Shown here: positions 26,086 to 35,141 of the stretch, in pieces
How positions within the stretch are numbered: position 1 is the first letter of the stretch
Layout: the number at the start of each line of letters is the position of its first letter
Source of the DNA: an uncultured Acidimicrobiaceae bacterium
GTDB lineage: Bacteria > Actinomycetota > Acidimicrobiia > Spongiisociales > UBA5794
Length of the DNA stretch: 64,000 nucleotides
Assembly (NCBI GenBank): GCA_947258985.1
Contig: CAMYKI010000008.1
Span: 1 to 64,000 of the forward strand
Direction of reading: 5' to 3'
Made by a program: the position numbers and the translations under genes
The notes under the pieces: model-generated
Seen by the model: only the letters and a program-made list of their open reading frames with translations
Databases searched by the model: none
Told to the model about the DNA's origin: nothing

Positions 26086-26133
26086 CGTCTGGCGTATCTC
26101 AGCGCTGTATACAGCGCTGAGATACGCCAGACG
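26086..26133. repeat. Family A palindrome, copy 3 (perfect 48-bp inverted repeat)
   Basis: Two exactly complementary 24-base halves with outer arm CGTCTGGCGTATCT and inner CAGCGCTGTA/TACAGCGCTG. Relative to copies 1 and 2 both arms have changed together (C-to-T with G-to-A in GTAC/GTAT). It lies upstream of the acyl-CoA synthetase and just after the end of the zinc-ribbon gene. Confidence 0.95.
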
Positions 26134-26142
26134 CGGGGGAGC

Positions 26143-26874
26143 TCAGCCGTGTTCTAGTTCGATGTCGTGACTGCCGCAGGTGCGGCAGCGGAGGCGAGGT
26201 CCGCCGGCGGGGGCTTTCGGTACCGCCGTTGCCGGAGGTTGGCCCGCCAGTTGGCGCTGTGTCGCCACGGGCTTCGTCATCGGCGGTGGGATTGCTGCAG
26301 CCGGAGTGACCACCCGGCCACGCTCCATCATGTCGGCACCGCAGCTGACGCAAACGTCCACCGAATGGTGCTGCGTGACCCCGCAACGGGGGCAATCGCT
26401 CCACTCGTCGGCGGCCCCGTCTTCCACCGGCCCGAACGGGTTGACGGGGGCATCCTCGTCTTCATCCTCGACGGAGGGCATATGAAGAAACGCCGGTTCT
26501 AGGGGTTCGCTCGGGATGAGGCTACGGGCATAGGTCGTGTGAGGATGGACATCACCGATTGCGTCGATATCGAAGAGCCCAAACCCGCGGCTCTCTCCCA
26601 GGGACTTGGCACCGTCGGTAAACCCGGTCACCGAAAAGAGCAACCTGCGCACGGCCTCACCCTCGGTCGCCTTGAGCATGGCGAGGATGGCCGACGGGCT
26701 CATGGCGACCCTGTCGAACTTGATCCGGGTCACCAGACCGGCGCTGCGAAGTTCGATGATGCCGTCTGCCGGTTCGGTGATCTTCTCAGGGACGGCGCCG
26801 AGGAACGTCAGCCAGCGTTGGGCGACGTGATAAGCCTCGGCCAGAGTGACGGTCGGCGTGCGATAGCGGTCCAT
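26143..26874 (-). CDS. Zinc-ribbon protein with restriction-endonuclease-like N-terminal domain
   Basis: A 243-residue protein. The first 110 residues contain TEPADGIIELRSAGLVTRIKF and RRLLFSVTGFTDGAKSLGESRGFGLFDID, which recall the Mrr-like nuclease fold (a D...E/Q-x-K pattern is not clear). Then come an acidic linker, a first zinc ribbon CPRCG-x13-CVSCG, a Pro/Ala-rich spacer, and a C-terminal half-ribbon CRTCGSHDIE. Two CxxC ribbons suggest a metal-binding scaffold. I do not assign an activity. It is followed by a 281-base gap to the next gene, in which nothing was found. Confidence 0.65.
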   Translation of the reverse strand: MDRYRTPTVTLAEAYHVAQRWLTFLGAVPEKITEPADGIIELRSAGLVTRIKFDRVAMSPSAILAMLKATEGEAVRRLLFSVTGFTDGAKSLGESRGFGLFDIDAIGDVHPHTTYARSLIPSEPLEPAFLHMPSVEDEDEDAPVNPFGPVEDGAADEWSDCPRCGVTQHHSVDVCVSCGADMMERGRVVTPAAAIPPPMTKPVATQRQLAGQPPATAVPKAPAGGPRLRCRTCGSHDIELEHG

Positions 26875-27155
26875 GAATTCCTTGGCGGCGGTGGATTACA
26901 GGGTATCGGATAGTAGGCGGATCTACCTAAGCACGGAACGCGACGTTGGACACCAACGGTCACACACCGGCGACTTCGGCAATGATCGTATCGATATATC
27001 CAGATCGACAGCGAAGCCGGGTATTCATGAGTCAATCGGAGTCCCGGCTCATCGGAGTTGACGTGCACAGCTTCGTACTACCGATCGAAGTAGCCCTCGG
27101 GTGCGATGTGCCAGTCCGGCAGTCAGTCGGTTTCTCCCGTCGAACGACGCCGGGA

Positions 27156-28076
27156 TCAGGACGCACCGCGCGGTTCCGCCGGTCGGCCGCGTCGATGTGG
27201 AACCGAGTGTTCCCAATCTGCCAGCAAGGTGCGCAGCGCCGCAACAAACGCCAGCGGCTGATCAAGGATCAGGTGATGATGCGCCTCCGGAATGGTCACC
27301 ACCGGTGCCGCCCTGTCCATTAGCTCGTACATGTAGTCGGCCGTGTCCGAGGGGACAGTCACTGAATACTCTCCCCGAAACAGCGCCACTCGACACTTGA
27401 CGCTCGCCAGCTGGTCTCGCAATGAAATCAGCGTGTGCTTGAACAGCGCCGGGTCGAATTTCCACGTCCAGCCCTCGCCCGTCTCGGCGAGAGAATTGCG
27501 AGCTACATGGTCAAAGATGAAGTCGTGCTCACAGGGCTGCGGGGGTATCAGGCGGAAGTGCGTCAAAGCCGTCTCCAGATCGGGATAGGCACCGGGGCTG
27601 CGAAACGCCCTCCCCCGTGCTCCCTCCTCCGACTCCGGATCGGGGCGGCGCACCGGAGTATCGACCAACACGGCTCCCCGGAGCCTTTCGCCGTGATCGG
27701 ATGCGGTCTGAATCGTGACCAGCCCCCCAAGGCTGTGGCCGACCAACACCGGTGGCCCGGGAAACTCCGCCGCATCGGAAACCGCCACTACCTCACATGC
27801 CCAAGCCTCGTGCGAGTAGGCAGGGCGCCTTCCGCTGTCGCCGTGACCCGACAGATCCAGCGCAACCACGTGCCAGTCCTCGGCGAACATGGGGGCCAGA
27901 AACGTCCACCAGTGGGCATGAGCGGCGCCCCCGTGCACCAGAACCAGACCGGGTCGGCTCCGGTCACCCCACTCCAGATAGTGGATCGGCACGCCATCGA
28001 CGTCGATGACTCGCTCGTCGTATGGCGTCGCCATGGCCCGGCGGAACCACCCGGGAACGGCGCGGTGGTCAGCCAT
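27156..28076 (-). CDS. Alpha/beta hydrolase
   Basis: A 306-residue alpha/beta-hydrolase. Oxyanion region LVLVHGGAAHAHWWTFLAP (HGG), DLSGHGDSGRR strand, the nucleophile elbow VLVGHSLGGLV (Ser), a late aspartate near LFRGEYSVTVPSD and the final histidine in IPEAHHHLILDQP. The ATG at 28076 overlaps the stop of the upstream aminotransferase by 8 bases, so the two are co-translated; an ATG at 28106 is also possible. The substrate is unknown. The partner gene encodes a class V aminotransferase-fold enzyme, so a joint pathway is possible. Confidence 0.88.
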   Translation of the reverse strand: MADHRAVPGWFRRAMATPYDERVIDVDGVPIHYLEWGDRSRPGLVLVHGGAAHAHWWTFLAPMFAEDWHVVALDLSGHGDSGRRPAYSHEAWACEVVAVSDAAEFPGPPVLVGHSLGGLVTIQTASDHGERLRGAVLVDTPVRRPDPESEEGARGRAFRSPGAYPDLETALTHFRLIPPQPCEHDFIFDHVARNSLAETGEGWTWKFDPALFKHTLISLRDQLASVKCRVALFRGEYSVTVPSDTADYMYELMDRAAPVVTIPEAHHHLILDQPLAFVAALRTLLADWEHSVPHRRGRPAEPRGAS

Positions 28077-29784
28077 CCGGTGGCATGGAAACGCCGAGCA
28101 GCTCATCGGGCAGCGGGAACCAGCGGAGGTGCTCGAAGTCCTCAGTGACCAGAGGCGCCCCGAGCGGTTCCGGGGGTGTCCCAGCCTCGATGTCGCGCAG
28201 GATCGAATAGGCCCTGGTCAGGTAGCCGGCGAGGTCATCGTCGGAGTGCTGATGCGACTTGTGCCGATATTCCATAGACCCGGACGAATAATCGATGTCA
28301 TCCAGGCTAAGCGGTGGCTCGACGAGCGGAGTGCGGTGCCGCCACAACGCGGTCTCCGGGTCGAAGCGGTAGTGCGGCAAGAGCCGCCAGCCTTCGTTCG
28401 CCACGAAATGCACGGCGTCGAGGATGAATTCGACGACCTGATCCGAGATGAAGTAGTTGAAGTTCACCCGAACCCAGCCGGGCTTGATTCCCTCACAACC
28501 CCTCGTGATCTCACGCTCGAACTCGTGTGATCTTTCGAGATCGATACCGAGCAGGCGATGCCCGTAAGGCCCGGCGCACGAGCACCCACCGCGTGACTGG
28601 ATGCCGAACAGATCGTTGAGTACCGCAACGACGAAGTTGTGATGCAAGTAGCGCTCGCCGTAGCGCACAATGAACGACACGATCGACAGCCGATCTGCGT
28701 CGTGGTTGCCGAGGACTTCGATGTTGGAATTCGGCGCCCACGAGGCGATCGCTTTCCTCGTCATCTCCTCTTCGCGCCGCTTGATCGTTTCGGCACCGAC
28801 AGCCTCCTTGAGCTGGAAGATCAGGCCCGCCCGGATCGATTCGATGATCGCCGGCGTACCGCCTTCCTCGCGGTGCTCGATGTCTTTCAAATACTGGTGG
28901 TCGACCAAATTCACGTAGGCAACGGTGCCTCCGCCCGGAACGGCCGGAACCCGGTTGGCAAACAGTTCCCGCCGGGCCACGAGGATCCCCGGCGTTCCCG
29001 GTCCCCCGATGAACTTGTGCGGTGATAAGTAGATGGCGTCCTTGTATGCGAGGTCGGCCTCGGGACCCGTGGCGGGGGGACTCATGGAGATGTCAACGTA
29101 CGGGCCGGCGGCCGCAAAATCCCAGAATGACAATGCGCCGTGCTTATGCAGCATGGTCGAGATCGCCTGGACATCCGAGATGATCCCGGTCACGTTGGAG
29201 GCAGCTGAGAACGAGCCAATCTTGAGCTCCCGATCGGCGTATTTCTCTAGTTCGCTCTCCAGAAGAGCGAGATCGATGTGACCGTCGGCGTCCTCATCGA
29301 TGGTGACGACGTCGGCAATCGACTCCCGCCAGGGCAGTTCATTCGAGTGATGTTCGTAAGGTCCGATGAACACCACAGGACGCTCGGCTGGCGGAATCTG
29401 CTCGCTGAGCTGGTACCTGTCTTCGAGGTTGCAGGGAATTCGGATCCCGAGCACCCCGATGAGTCGATCAATCGCCCCGGTCATCCCGGACCCGCAGAAC
29501 AAGACTGCGTGCTCTTCGGTAGCGCCGACGCAGTTCCTGACGATATTGCGCGCTTCCTCACGGAATCGTGTCGTCTGCAGACCGGTTCCCGACGATTCGG
29601 TATGGGTGTTTGCATACAGCGGCATGACCGCGTCACGGATGTAATCCTCAATGAATGTGAGGGAGCGCCCCGAGGCGGTGTAGTCGGCGTATGTGACCTT
29701 GCGCCTCCCGAAAGGGCCTTCCACGACCTCGTCCCGGCCGATGACACTGGTCCGTATCGTCTCGATCAATTCGTCCGAATTCAT
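28069..29784 (-). CDS. Aminotransferase class V / cysteine desulfurase-like enzyme
   Basis: A 571-residue fold-type I PLP enzyme. PLP-phosphate loop VLFCGSGMTGAIDRLI, the Asp region LSFWDFAAAGPYVDISM, the Schiff-base lysine in IYLSPHKFIGGPGTPG (Lys257), and a cysteine-bearing loop IQSRGGCSCAGPYGHRLL corresponding to the desulfurase catalytic loop. It is about 150 residues longer than IscS/SufS, with a C-terminal extension ending in AYSILRDIEAG and VTEDFEHLRWFPL. Start ATG 29784 is well placed though without a strong site. It is first in a two-gene unit with the hydrolase. A family B palindrome lies 77 bases upstream. Confidence 0.85.
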   Translation of the reverse strand: MNSDELIETIRTSVIGRDEVVEGPFGRRKVTYADYTASGRSLTFIEDYIRDAVMPLYANTHTESSGTGLQTTRFREEARNIVRNCVGATEEHAVLFCGSGMTGAIDRLIGVLGIRIPCNLEDRYQLSEQIPPAERPVVFIGPYEHHSNELPWRESIADVVTIDEDADGHIDLALLESELEKYADRELKIGSFSAASNVTGIISDVQAISTMLHKHGALSFWDFAAAGPYVDISMSPPATGPEADLAYKDAIYLSPHKFIGGPGTPGILVARRELFANRVPAVPGGGTVAYVNLVDHQYLKDIEHREEGGTPAIIESIRAGLIFQLKEAVGAETIKRREEEMTRKAIASWAPNSNIEVLGNHDADRLSIVSFIVRYGERYLHHNFVVAVLNDLFGIQSRGGCSCAGPYGHRLLGIDLERSHEFEREITRGCEGIKPGWVRVNFNYFISDQVVEFILDAVHFVANEGWRLLPHYRFDPETALWRHRTPLVEPPLSLDDIDYSSGSMEYRHKSHQHSDDDLAGYLTRAYSILRDIEAGTPPEPLGAPLVTEDFEHLRWFPLPDELLGVSMPPDG

Positions 29785-29860
29785 GCGATGAATCTAGCCG
29801 AGCGGGCTGCCGGGGGCTGACCCTCGGCAGCCCGATGACATCGCAACCGGCTCTCCCCCG

Positions 29861-29910
29861 GTTCTTGCGTAACTGGTGCCGGGATACCGGCCTGAGCTAC
29901 GCAGGAAGCG
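29861..29910. repeat. Family B palindrome, copy 1
   Basis: GTTCTTGCGTAACTGGTGCC reads into GGGATACCGGCC and the partly complementary arm TGAGCTACGCAGGAAGC. Shares its left arm with copies at 51681 and 56444-56562. Located between two genes of the same strand. Confidence 0.8.
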
Positions 29911-29921
29911 AAATGGGGCGG

Positions 29922-30692
29922 CTACGCGGGCGGGCGACACACCTTGCACGAGCGATAACCGGCGGCTGCGGCTCGATCGGGCGTTCGGAATTCGACGCGA
30001 TGGGCCGCCGTGATGCGACGGGCGTTCCGACACGTTGGGTAGCAGTAGACCTGGGTCGTGTCGCTTCCGATGTAACGCAACGGCTTGGACGCGAACAGTG
30101 AGCCGTCCATGCCCTCGTGAAGCAGCAGGTCCTTCTTCATCTCCGGACCGAAGGCGTAGTTGCCGACAGAACCGTCGCTCTTCACCACCCGATGGCAGGG
30201 GATCACGATCGGTACCGGGTTCCTGGCGAGGGCGGTTCCGACAGCGCGGACGGCGCCGGCACTGCCCATCTCCCTGGCGACCCAGCCGTACGGCCGAACC
30301 TCACCGGGAGGGATCTCTGCAGTCACTTCGAGTACCTGCTTCTGGAATGGGCTGAGTTGCCGCAAATCAACGGGGAGCTTGCCGAGCCGGCCGCTGTCGA
30401 GCGACCGTCGCAGTCGGGTCGCCAGCCGGGGGGGAACGTCGCCGGCCACGTAGGCGGGCCTTCCCACGGTACGGGCGTGGACCTCGAGGAACTCGCTCTC
30501 GTCTTCTGTCGGCACTACTGAAGTGACCCCCCGCGGCGTGAAGCCGACGTAGAGAAGGCCAAGTGGACCGGGAAAAGGTGCGTACTCGTCTGCAAGCGCG
30601 GTCTCCACGAGGACCCTCTGCCGGATGCCATCTGGCGTGGTCTCTTGCTCTCCCAACATGGCGAGGATCTGGGACTCGGTTGGCTGTGTCAT
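29922..30692 (-). CDS. Methylated-DNA alkyltransferase fused to an Ada zinc domain
   Basis: A 256-residue protein with domains in reverse order to classic Ada. First an O6-alkylguanine transferase: SPFQKQVLEVTAEIPPGEV, the acceptor motif IPCHRVV with Cys166, and GNYAFG. Then from about 204 an Ada metal-binding domain with RYIGSDTTQVYCYPTC and YRSCKVC; four cysteines at 217, 221, 249 and 252 have the spacing of Ada (38, 42, 69, 72), where one is a methyl phosphotriester acceptor. It should repair O6-alkylguanine and possibly sense phosphotriesters, but there is no helix-turn-helix AraC part. The start overlaps the sigma gene stop by 4 bases. Confidence 0.9.
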   Translation of the reverse strand: MTQPTESQILAMLGEQETTPDGIRQRVLVETALADEYAPFPGPLGLLYVGFTPRGVTSVVPTEDESEFLEVHARTVGRPAYVAGDVPPRLATRLRRSLDSGRLGKLPVDLRQLSPFQKQVLEVTAEIPPGEVRPYGWVAREMGSAGAVRAVGTALARNPVPIVIPCHRVVKSDGSVGNYAFGPEMKKDLLLHEGMDGSLFASKPLRYIGSDTTQVYCYPTCRNARRITAAHRVEFRTPDRAAAAGYRSCKVCRPPA

Positions 30693-31249
30693 GTCGTTTC
30701 CTCCGTGGCGAGCGTGGTGCGGAGCCGGGCGATACCGCGGTGGACGTCCGACTTGACTGTCCCTGTCGGGCGACCGACCACCTCACCGATCTCGTCATAG
30801 CTAAGGCCGACAACATGCCGAAGCACGATGGCGTCTCGCTGCCCGGAGGCCAGCTCAGCGAGGCGTTGCCGCCATTCGTCAACGCCGATGGCGGCAACCG
30901 CTTCATGCTCAACCGACACCGAAGCCACCGGGTCGACCCTGGTGTCGAGTTCCACCTGGCGGGGCCGGCGACTTCTCGTCCTGGCGTGGTTGCGGCACAG
31001 GTTGAGGGTGATGGTGAATAGCCAGGGACGCAGGTGTAACTCGCCGACCTCCTCGGGATCGTACCGCCCGAGCGCTTTGTAGGCACGGATGAACACCTCC
31101 TGCGTCACGTCTTCGGCGTCTTGCCGGCCCGGCAGCCACCGTCGCGCTGCGTTGAAGACGAGACCTTGCATCTCGTCCAACAACAACGGGAAGGCGTCAT
31201 CCAGGTCCGCTGCAAGTCGCTTCAGGAGCGATTCATCTGTGGGGATCAT
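30689..31249 (-). CDS. ECF-type RNA polymerase sigma factor
   Basis: A 186-residue sigma-70 family ECF protein. Region 2: FPLLLDEMQGLVFNAARRWLPGRQDAEDVTQEVFIRAYKALGRYD and WLFTITLNLCRNHARTRSRR; region 4: LASGQRDAIVLRHVVGLSYDEIGEVVGRPTGTVKSDVHRGIARLR. No anti-sigma gene is adjacent; instead the stop overlaps the alkyltransferase-Ada gene (ATGA). Likely it drives an alkylation or stress regulon including its partner; inference from context. ATG 31249 lacks a strong ribosome binding site. Confidence 0.9.
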   Translation of the reverse strand: MIPTDESLLKRLAADLDDAFPLLLDEMQGLVFNAARRWLPGRQDAEDVTQEVFIRAYKALGRYDPEEVGELHLRPWLFTITLNLCRNHARTRSRRPRQVELDTRVDPVASVSVEHEAVAAIGVDEWRQRLAELASGQRDAIVLRHVVGLSYDEIGEVVGRPTGTVKSDVHRGIARLRTTLATEETT

Positions 31250-31311
31250 CCAACTCTCCGCATGTGTCTAAGAGGTAGAACCCCAAGCAACCGGCTCCAG
31301 TTGCAGACGAT

Positions 31312-33024
31312 TCAGCGTTCCATCTCGCTACGAAGTAGATCCAGCCCTACCGGGCCGACCTCGAGTAGCCGAGCATGGAACGCTTTTGGCTCGAACCGGG
31401 AACCGGATCGGGCTTGGGCCTGATCCCGGAGGTCCAGGATCGTCCTTTCGCCGACCTTGTAAGAAATGGCCTGCCCCGGCCATCCGAAGTACCGGGTGAT
31501 CTCGGACTCTGCATATGGCCGGCCAAGCATGGCGTACTGCTCGAGCATCTCGACGGCGAGCTCGAATGACCAGTCCTCGCCCGGATGGAACGACTGGCCG
31601 GGAGGAATCGGGAGTTCGAGATGCGAGCCAATGTCGATGACGACCCGGCAAGCCCGCAGCATTTGGGCCGAGAGCCAGCCGAACACGTAGTCGGGCTTGT
31701 CAAAGAAGCCCAGCTCGTTCATCACCCGCTCGGCATAAAGAGCCCAGCCTTCTCCTGAACCCGGCTTCCAAACCCAGACCCGATGCAACCGCGACATCTT
31801 CTCCGCCTGCGAGAACTGGACGCCGACCTGGAGATGATGACCCGGGAACCCCTCGTGATATGCGGTGCTCACCTCATCGAACACCGGGTACGGGCCTTCC
31901 GGGGTCAACGACCACCAGACGCTGCCCGGCCGCGAGAAATCCTCGGACGGCCCCACGTAGTAGGCGCCCAAAGATGAACCGGGAGGAGCGATGTTGACGG
32001 TTAGCTCGCGAATGGCGAGAGGAACATCAAAGTGCGAACCGGATAGACGATCGAGAGCATCGTCGAGACGGGCGCCGATGAAGGCTTGCAGTGCCGCCGA
32101 GTCCGGCATCGTCCGGTCAGGATCTGTCTTGAGTAGATGATGAACCGCGGCAACATCGCTGCCGGGGTCTATCTCGGCGGCCAACGCCGCCATCTCCTGG
32201 CGCAGCTGGGCGACTTGATCCCAGCCCCACGCGTAAGTCTCGACCGGGTCGATGCGAGTACCGAGAAACTCATACGCCGCACGGACGTAACGTTCGGCGC
32301 CAACAGCATCTTTTTCGGCAGCATCGGTGGCATACGTGTAGGCCAGATAGTCACCGAACTCCGAGAAGGCGCGTCGGGCGTCGGTGACCGCGGCCTCCAA
32401 TCTCGTCAGCAAGCCGCCGTCCCCGTTGGTCTCGGTGTAGTCGGCAAGCAATCTCGTGATGCGGGATGTAGCCGAAGCACTCACCCGGCACTGTTCGACG
32501 GCGGCACGGACCTGACGCTCCGCCACTGCCATGTTCTTGCGTCGGCCCTCGTCGAGGGTGGCCCTGTAGCCGTCCAAAGCCTCCGGGAGACGTTCCAGCC
32601 GGTAGACAATGTTGGTCCAATCCTCATCGGACGTTCTCCCCATGTGGTCCCAGACCTCACGGATGCTCTGCAGGCTCGACGCCATCGAGTTCAAATCCCG
32701 CAGGTTGTCCTCGTGTTCGAAGAAGCCGGCTTCCTCCTCGAGAGTCTCCCTTGCCAGGGCAACGGCCAATCGGTCTTCGTTCGAGACCGCTTCCGGCAAC
32801 TCATCAATCCGCCTGCGAAGGCCGCGCAGAGTGTCCAGTGCAGCCGCGGCGCCGTCGGGGCTCAGATCGGTCCACCTGTCGTCGTGGCCCTCTATGCCGA
32901 CTTCCGTTGCGACGTCCGGGGCGAGCCGGGCCAATTCATCGACGATCTCGTCGCTCAGTTTGAATATGGGATGTTTCTGCACGAACACAGCGTAACCCCC
33001 AGAAAGTACCGTCTCGCCGACCAT
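31312..33024 (-). CDS. DUF885 family protein (peptidase-like)
   Basis: A 570-residue DUF885 member, related to metal-dependent carboxypeptidases. The zinc-binding helix has HEGFPGHH at 390-397, an HExxGH-type variant, and a downstream glutamate lies in GSGEGWALYAER. Typical family blocks: VWWSLTPEGPYPVFDEVSTAYHEG and AMLGRPYAESEITRYFGWPGQAISYKVG. No signal peptide, so cytoplasmic. ATG 33024 shares bases with the stop of the upstream TPR gene (TGATG); a GTG at 32988 is an alternative start. The two genes are translationally coupled. Confidence 0.88.
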   Translation of the reverse strand: MVGETVLSGGYAVFVQKHPIFKLSDEIVDELARLAPDVATEVGIEGHDDRWTDLSPDGAAAALDTLRGLRRRIDELPEAVSNEDRLAVALARETLEEEAGFFEHEDNLRDLNSMASSLQSIREVWDHMGRTSDEDWTNIVYRLERLPEALDGYRATLDEGRRKNMAVAERQVRAAVEQCRVSASATSRITRLLADYTETNGDGGLLTRLEAAVTDARRAFSEFGDYLAYTYATDAAEKDAVGAERYVRAAYEFLGTRIDPVETYAWGWDQVAQLRQEMAALAAEIDPGSDVAAVHHLLKTDPDRTMPDSAALQAFIGARLDDALDRLSGSHFDVPLAIRELTVNIAPPGSSLGAYYVGPSEDFSRPGSVWWSLTPEGPYPVFDEVSTAYHEGFPGHHLQVGVQFSQAEKMSRLHRVWVWKPGSGEGWALYAERVMNELGFFDKPDYVFGWLSAQMLRACRVVIDIGSHLELPIPPGQSFHPGEDWSFELAVEMLEQYAMLGRPYAESEITRYFGWPGQAISYKVGERTILDLRDQAQARSGSRFEPKAFHARLLEVGPVGLDLLRSEMER

Positions 33025-33968
33025 CAGGAGCCCTGAGCCGCCCCTCCTTCAGGGCCGCCGCGGATGAGCTCTTCGATGTGGAGTCGGGCCTCCTCGTCCC
33101 CCGGAACCTCCATTAGCGCCTGGGTGAAGTCGTTCTCAGCAAGGATGTCTTCACCACGCGCTTGGTGAATCATGCCGCGCCCAACCAATGCGATCGCTGC
33201 GATCGAGGGCGCACGATTGGGGTACTCGAGGACTCGTGCCAGCGTCGCTATTGCCTCGTCGTGGCGCTCCAGTTCGGTGAGGGCCCGGCCGCGGTAGGCC
33301 AACATGAGCGCCGTCACGTCGTCGTCGTTGTGAATGCCGGTAGTGATGTCGAGCACGGACTCGAATTGGTCGGACTCGTAGAGGAGTTCGGTGAGCGACA
33401 GCCGGATGTGTGTCGTCTGCTCCGCTCCACGCAACAACTCGACCGCTCCGTCGGTATCGCCGCGCGCCTGGTAGAGCTCACCAAGGAGCAGGACAATGGA
33501 GTTCGTCTGCAGCGGGAGCTGCACCATCACCCCAGCGGCAATCTCCACCAAAAGACCGGCACCGGGGAGATACTTCTTGACGAACGAATCCCGCCCGACC
33601 TCATCGTCGGAACGAACCACCTCCTCGAGAAGCTCCACTCCGCGCTCGAGTGACGATTCCATCAGAAGAAGCCCGGCGATCGTCCTGGCAACGGTGCCGT
33701 ACTTCGGATTCTGACCCGCTGCAGCCAACATGGCTTCCGGATCTCCCGACGCCACCGCCGCATGGAATGCTTTTTCGCCTTTGGATGACATCATCCCGGG
33801 TTTCTGCGAAGCAACCAGCCCGGGGTAGCGATCCGGCTCCTCGAAGTCCCAGCTCAGGTCGCGAAGGACAGCACCGTCTCCGCGCTGCCCCGGTCTCCAC
33901 TCAAAGCTCTTCTCGTCTGCAAGCAGCCGATAGCGGCGCGCCGATCCCCCTCCGAACCTGAACGTCAT
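33024..33968 (-). CDS. Tetratricopeptide-repeat protein
   Basis: A 314-residue protein with at least three TPR-like units, e.g. IVLLLGELYQARGDTDGAVELLRG, LMLAYRGRALTELERHDEAIATLARVLEYPN and ALVGRGMIHQARGEDILAENDFTQALMEVPGD. The first ~70 residues form a separate basic/aromatic N-terminus (MTFRFGGGSARRYRLLADE). ATG 33966-33968 is preferred to ATG 33980 because GGAGG is five bases upstream. Likely a protein-interaction scaffold, partner unknown; gene order suggests the DUF885 protein. Divergent from the deaminase gene. Confidence 0.8.
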   Translation of the reverse strand: MTFRFGGGSARRYRLLADEKSFEWRPGQRGDGAVLRDLSWDFEEPDRYPGLVASQKPGMMSSKGEKAFHAAVASGDPEAMLAAAGQNPKYGTVARTIAGLLLMESSLERGVELLEEVVRSDDEVGRDSFVKKYLPGAGLLVEIAAGVMVQLPLQTNSIVLLLGELYQARGDTDGAVELLRGAEQTTHIRLSLTELLYESDQFESVLDITTGIHNDDDVTALMLAYRGRALTELERHDEAIATLARVLEYPNRAPSIAAIALVGRGMIHQARGEDILAENDFTQALMEVPGDEEARLHIEELIRGGPEGGAAQGS

Positions 33969-34079
33969 GACGTCCTCCATCTCCGACCGTGGGGCCGGGG
34001 TAGCTCTGGCAACACCAGATTATCCGAACCCGCCGTCGCGCGGAGTAGCATCGTCAGACTCAACAAGTAAGGAGGCCCG

Positions 34080-35108
34080 GTGGACAACACGGCAACACCA
34101 GGTGCCTTCGTGCGCGATCTCCCGAAAGCGGAACTGCATGTTCACATCGAAGGAACTCTCGAGCCGGAGTTGATGTTCGAGATCGCGGAGCGCAACGCGT
34201 TGCCGCTTCGTTTCGACTCCATTGCCGAGTTGCGTTCCGCCTACAAGTTCCAAGATCTCCAGGAGTTCCTGGATATCTACTACGAGGGCGCCGCCGTCCT
34301 GCAGACCGAGCAGGACTTCTTTGATATGACCCTTGCATATTTGCAACGCGCCGCAGGCGACGGGGTGCGCCGCGCTGAGATCTTCTTCGACCCGCAGACT
34401 CACGCGGACCGCGGGATCCCGTTCCCCGTGTTCCTGGAGGGTATCCATGCCGCCGGCCGACACGCCGAGCGTGAGTTGGGCATATCGACCGGTTTGATCC
34501 TGTGCTTCTTGCGCCACCTTGCCCCCGAGGCAGCGATGGAGACGCTCGAAACCGGTCTCGCGTATCAGGAGCACATCATCGGAGTCGGTCTGGACTCGTC
34601 TGAGGTCGGATTCCCGCCGGAACTCTTCTCCGATGTCTTCGATCGCGCCGGTGCCGCCGGTCTGCATCGGGTGGCCCATGCCGGGGAGGAGGGACCGCCG
34701 GCGTACGTGTGGGGGGCACTCGACACGCTGCACGCTGAGCGGATCGATCACGGGATTCGGGCGCTCGAAGATCCCGGACTCGTGTCCCGACTCGCCGACA
34801 ACCGAATCCCGCTGACGGTATGCCCGTTCTCCAACGTCAAGCTGGGTGGATTCACGACGCTCCAAGACCACGTTCTGCCGACGATGATGGATCACGGCCT
34901 CAATGTCTCGATCAATTCAGATGATCCCGCCTACTTCGGCGGCTACGTCGGCGACAACTACATCGAAACGCAAAAGGCGCTCGGACTGTCAGACGCCACC
35001 ATGGCGGTGATAGCCCGGAACTCGCTCGAGGCGACATTCCTGCCGGCATCGGTGAAGCAAACGCGGCTGCAGGAACTCGACGACTACGTAGCGAGCCACT
35101 CCGCCTAG
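34080..35108 (+). CDS. Adenosine/adenine deaminase family
   Basis: A 342-residue amidohydrolase that removes the 6-amino group of adenine or adenosine. Metal ligands: HVHIEGTL (His20, His22), the third histidine with the glutamate in VAHAGEEGPP, and the Asp pair in SINSDDPAYF. The loop CPFSNVKLGGF resembles the adenine-deaminase subgroup rather than the S-N-x-x-T of many adenosine deaminases, so adenine is the more likely substrate; this rests on pattern reading. GTG start with AAGGAGG six bases upstream. It faces the transporter operon for nucleosides (35.1-40.0 kb) in a purine-salvage context. Confidence 0.88.
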   Translation: MDNTATPGAFVRDLPKAELHVHIEGTLEPELMFEIAERNALPLRFDSIAELRSAYKFQDLQEFLDIYYEGAAVLQTEQDFFDMTLAYLQRAAGDGVRRAEIFFDPQTHADRGIPFPVFLEGIHAAGRHAERELGISTGLILCFLRHLAPEAAMETLETGLAYQEHIIGVGLDSSEVGFPPELFSDVFDRAGAAGLHRVAHAGEEGPPAYVWGALDTLHAERIDHGIRALEDPGLVSRLADNRIPLTVCPFSNVKLGGFTTLQDHVLPTMMDHGLNVSINSDDPAYFGGYVGDNYIETQKALGLSDATMAVIARNSLEATFLPASVKQTRLQELDDYVASHSA

Positions 35109-35141
35109 TCGGAGATCATCCCCCACCAACCGGCAACGGCT

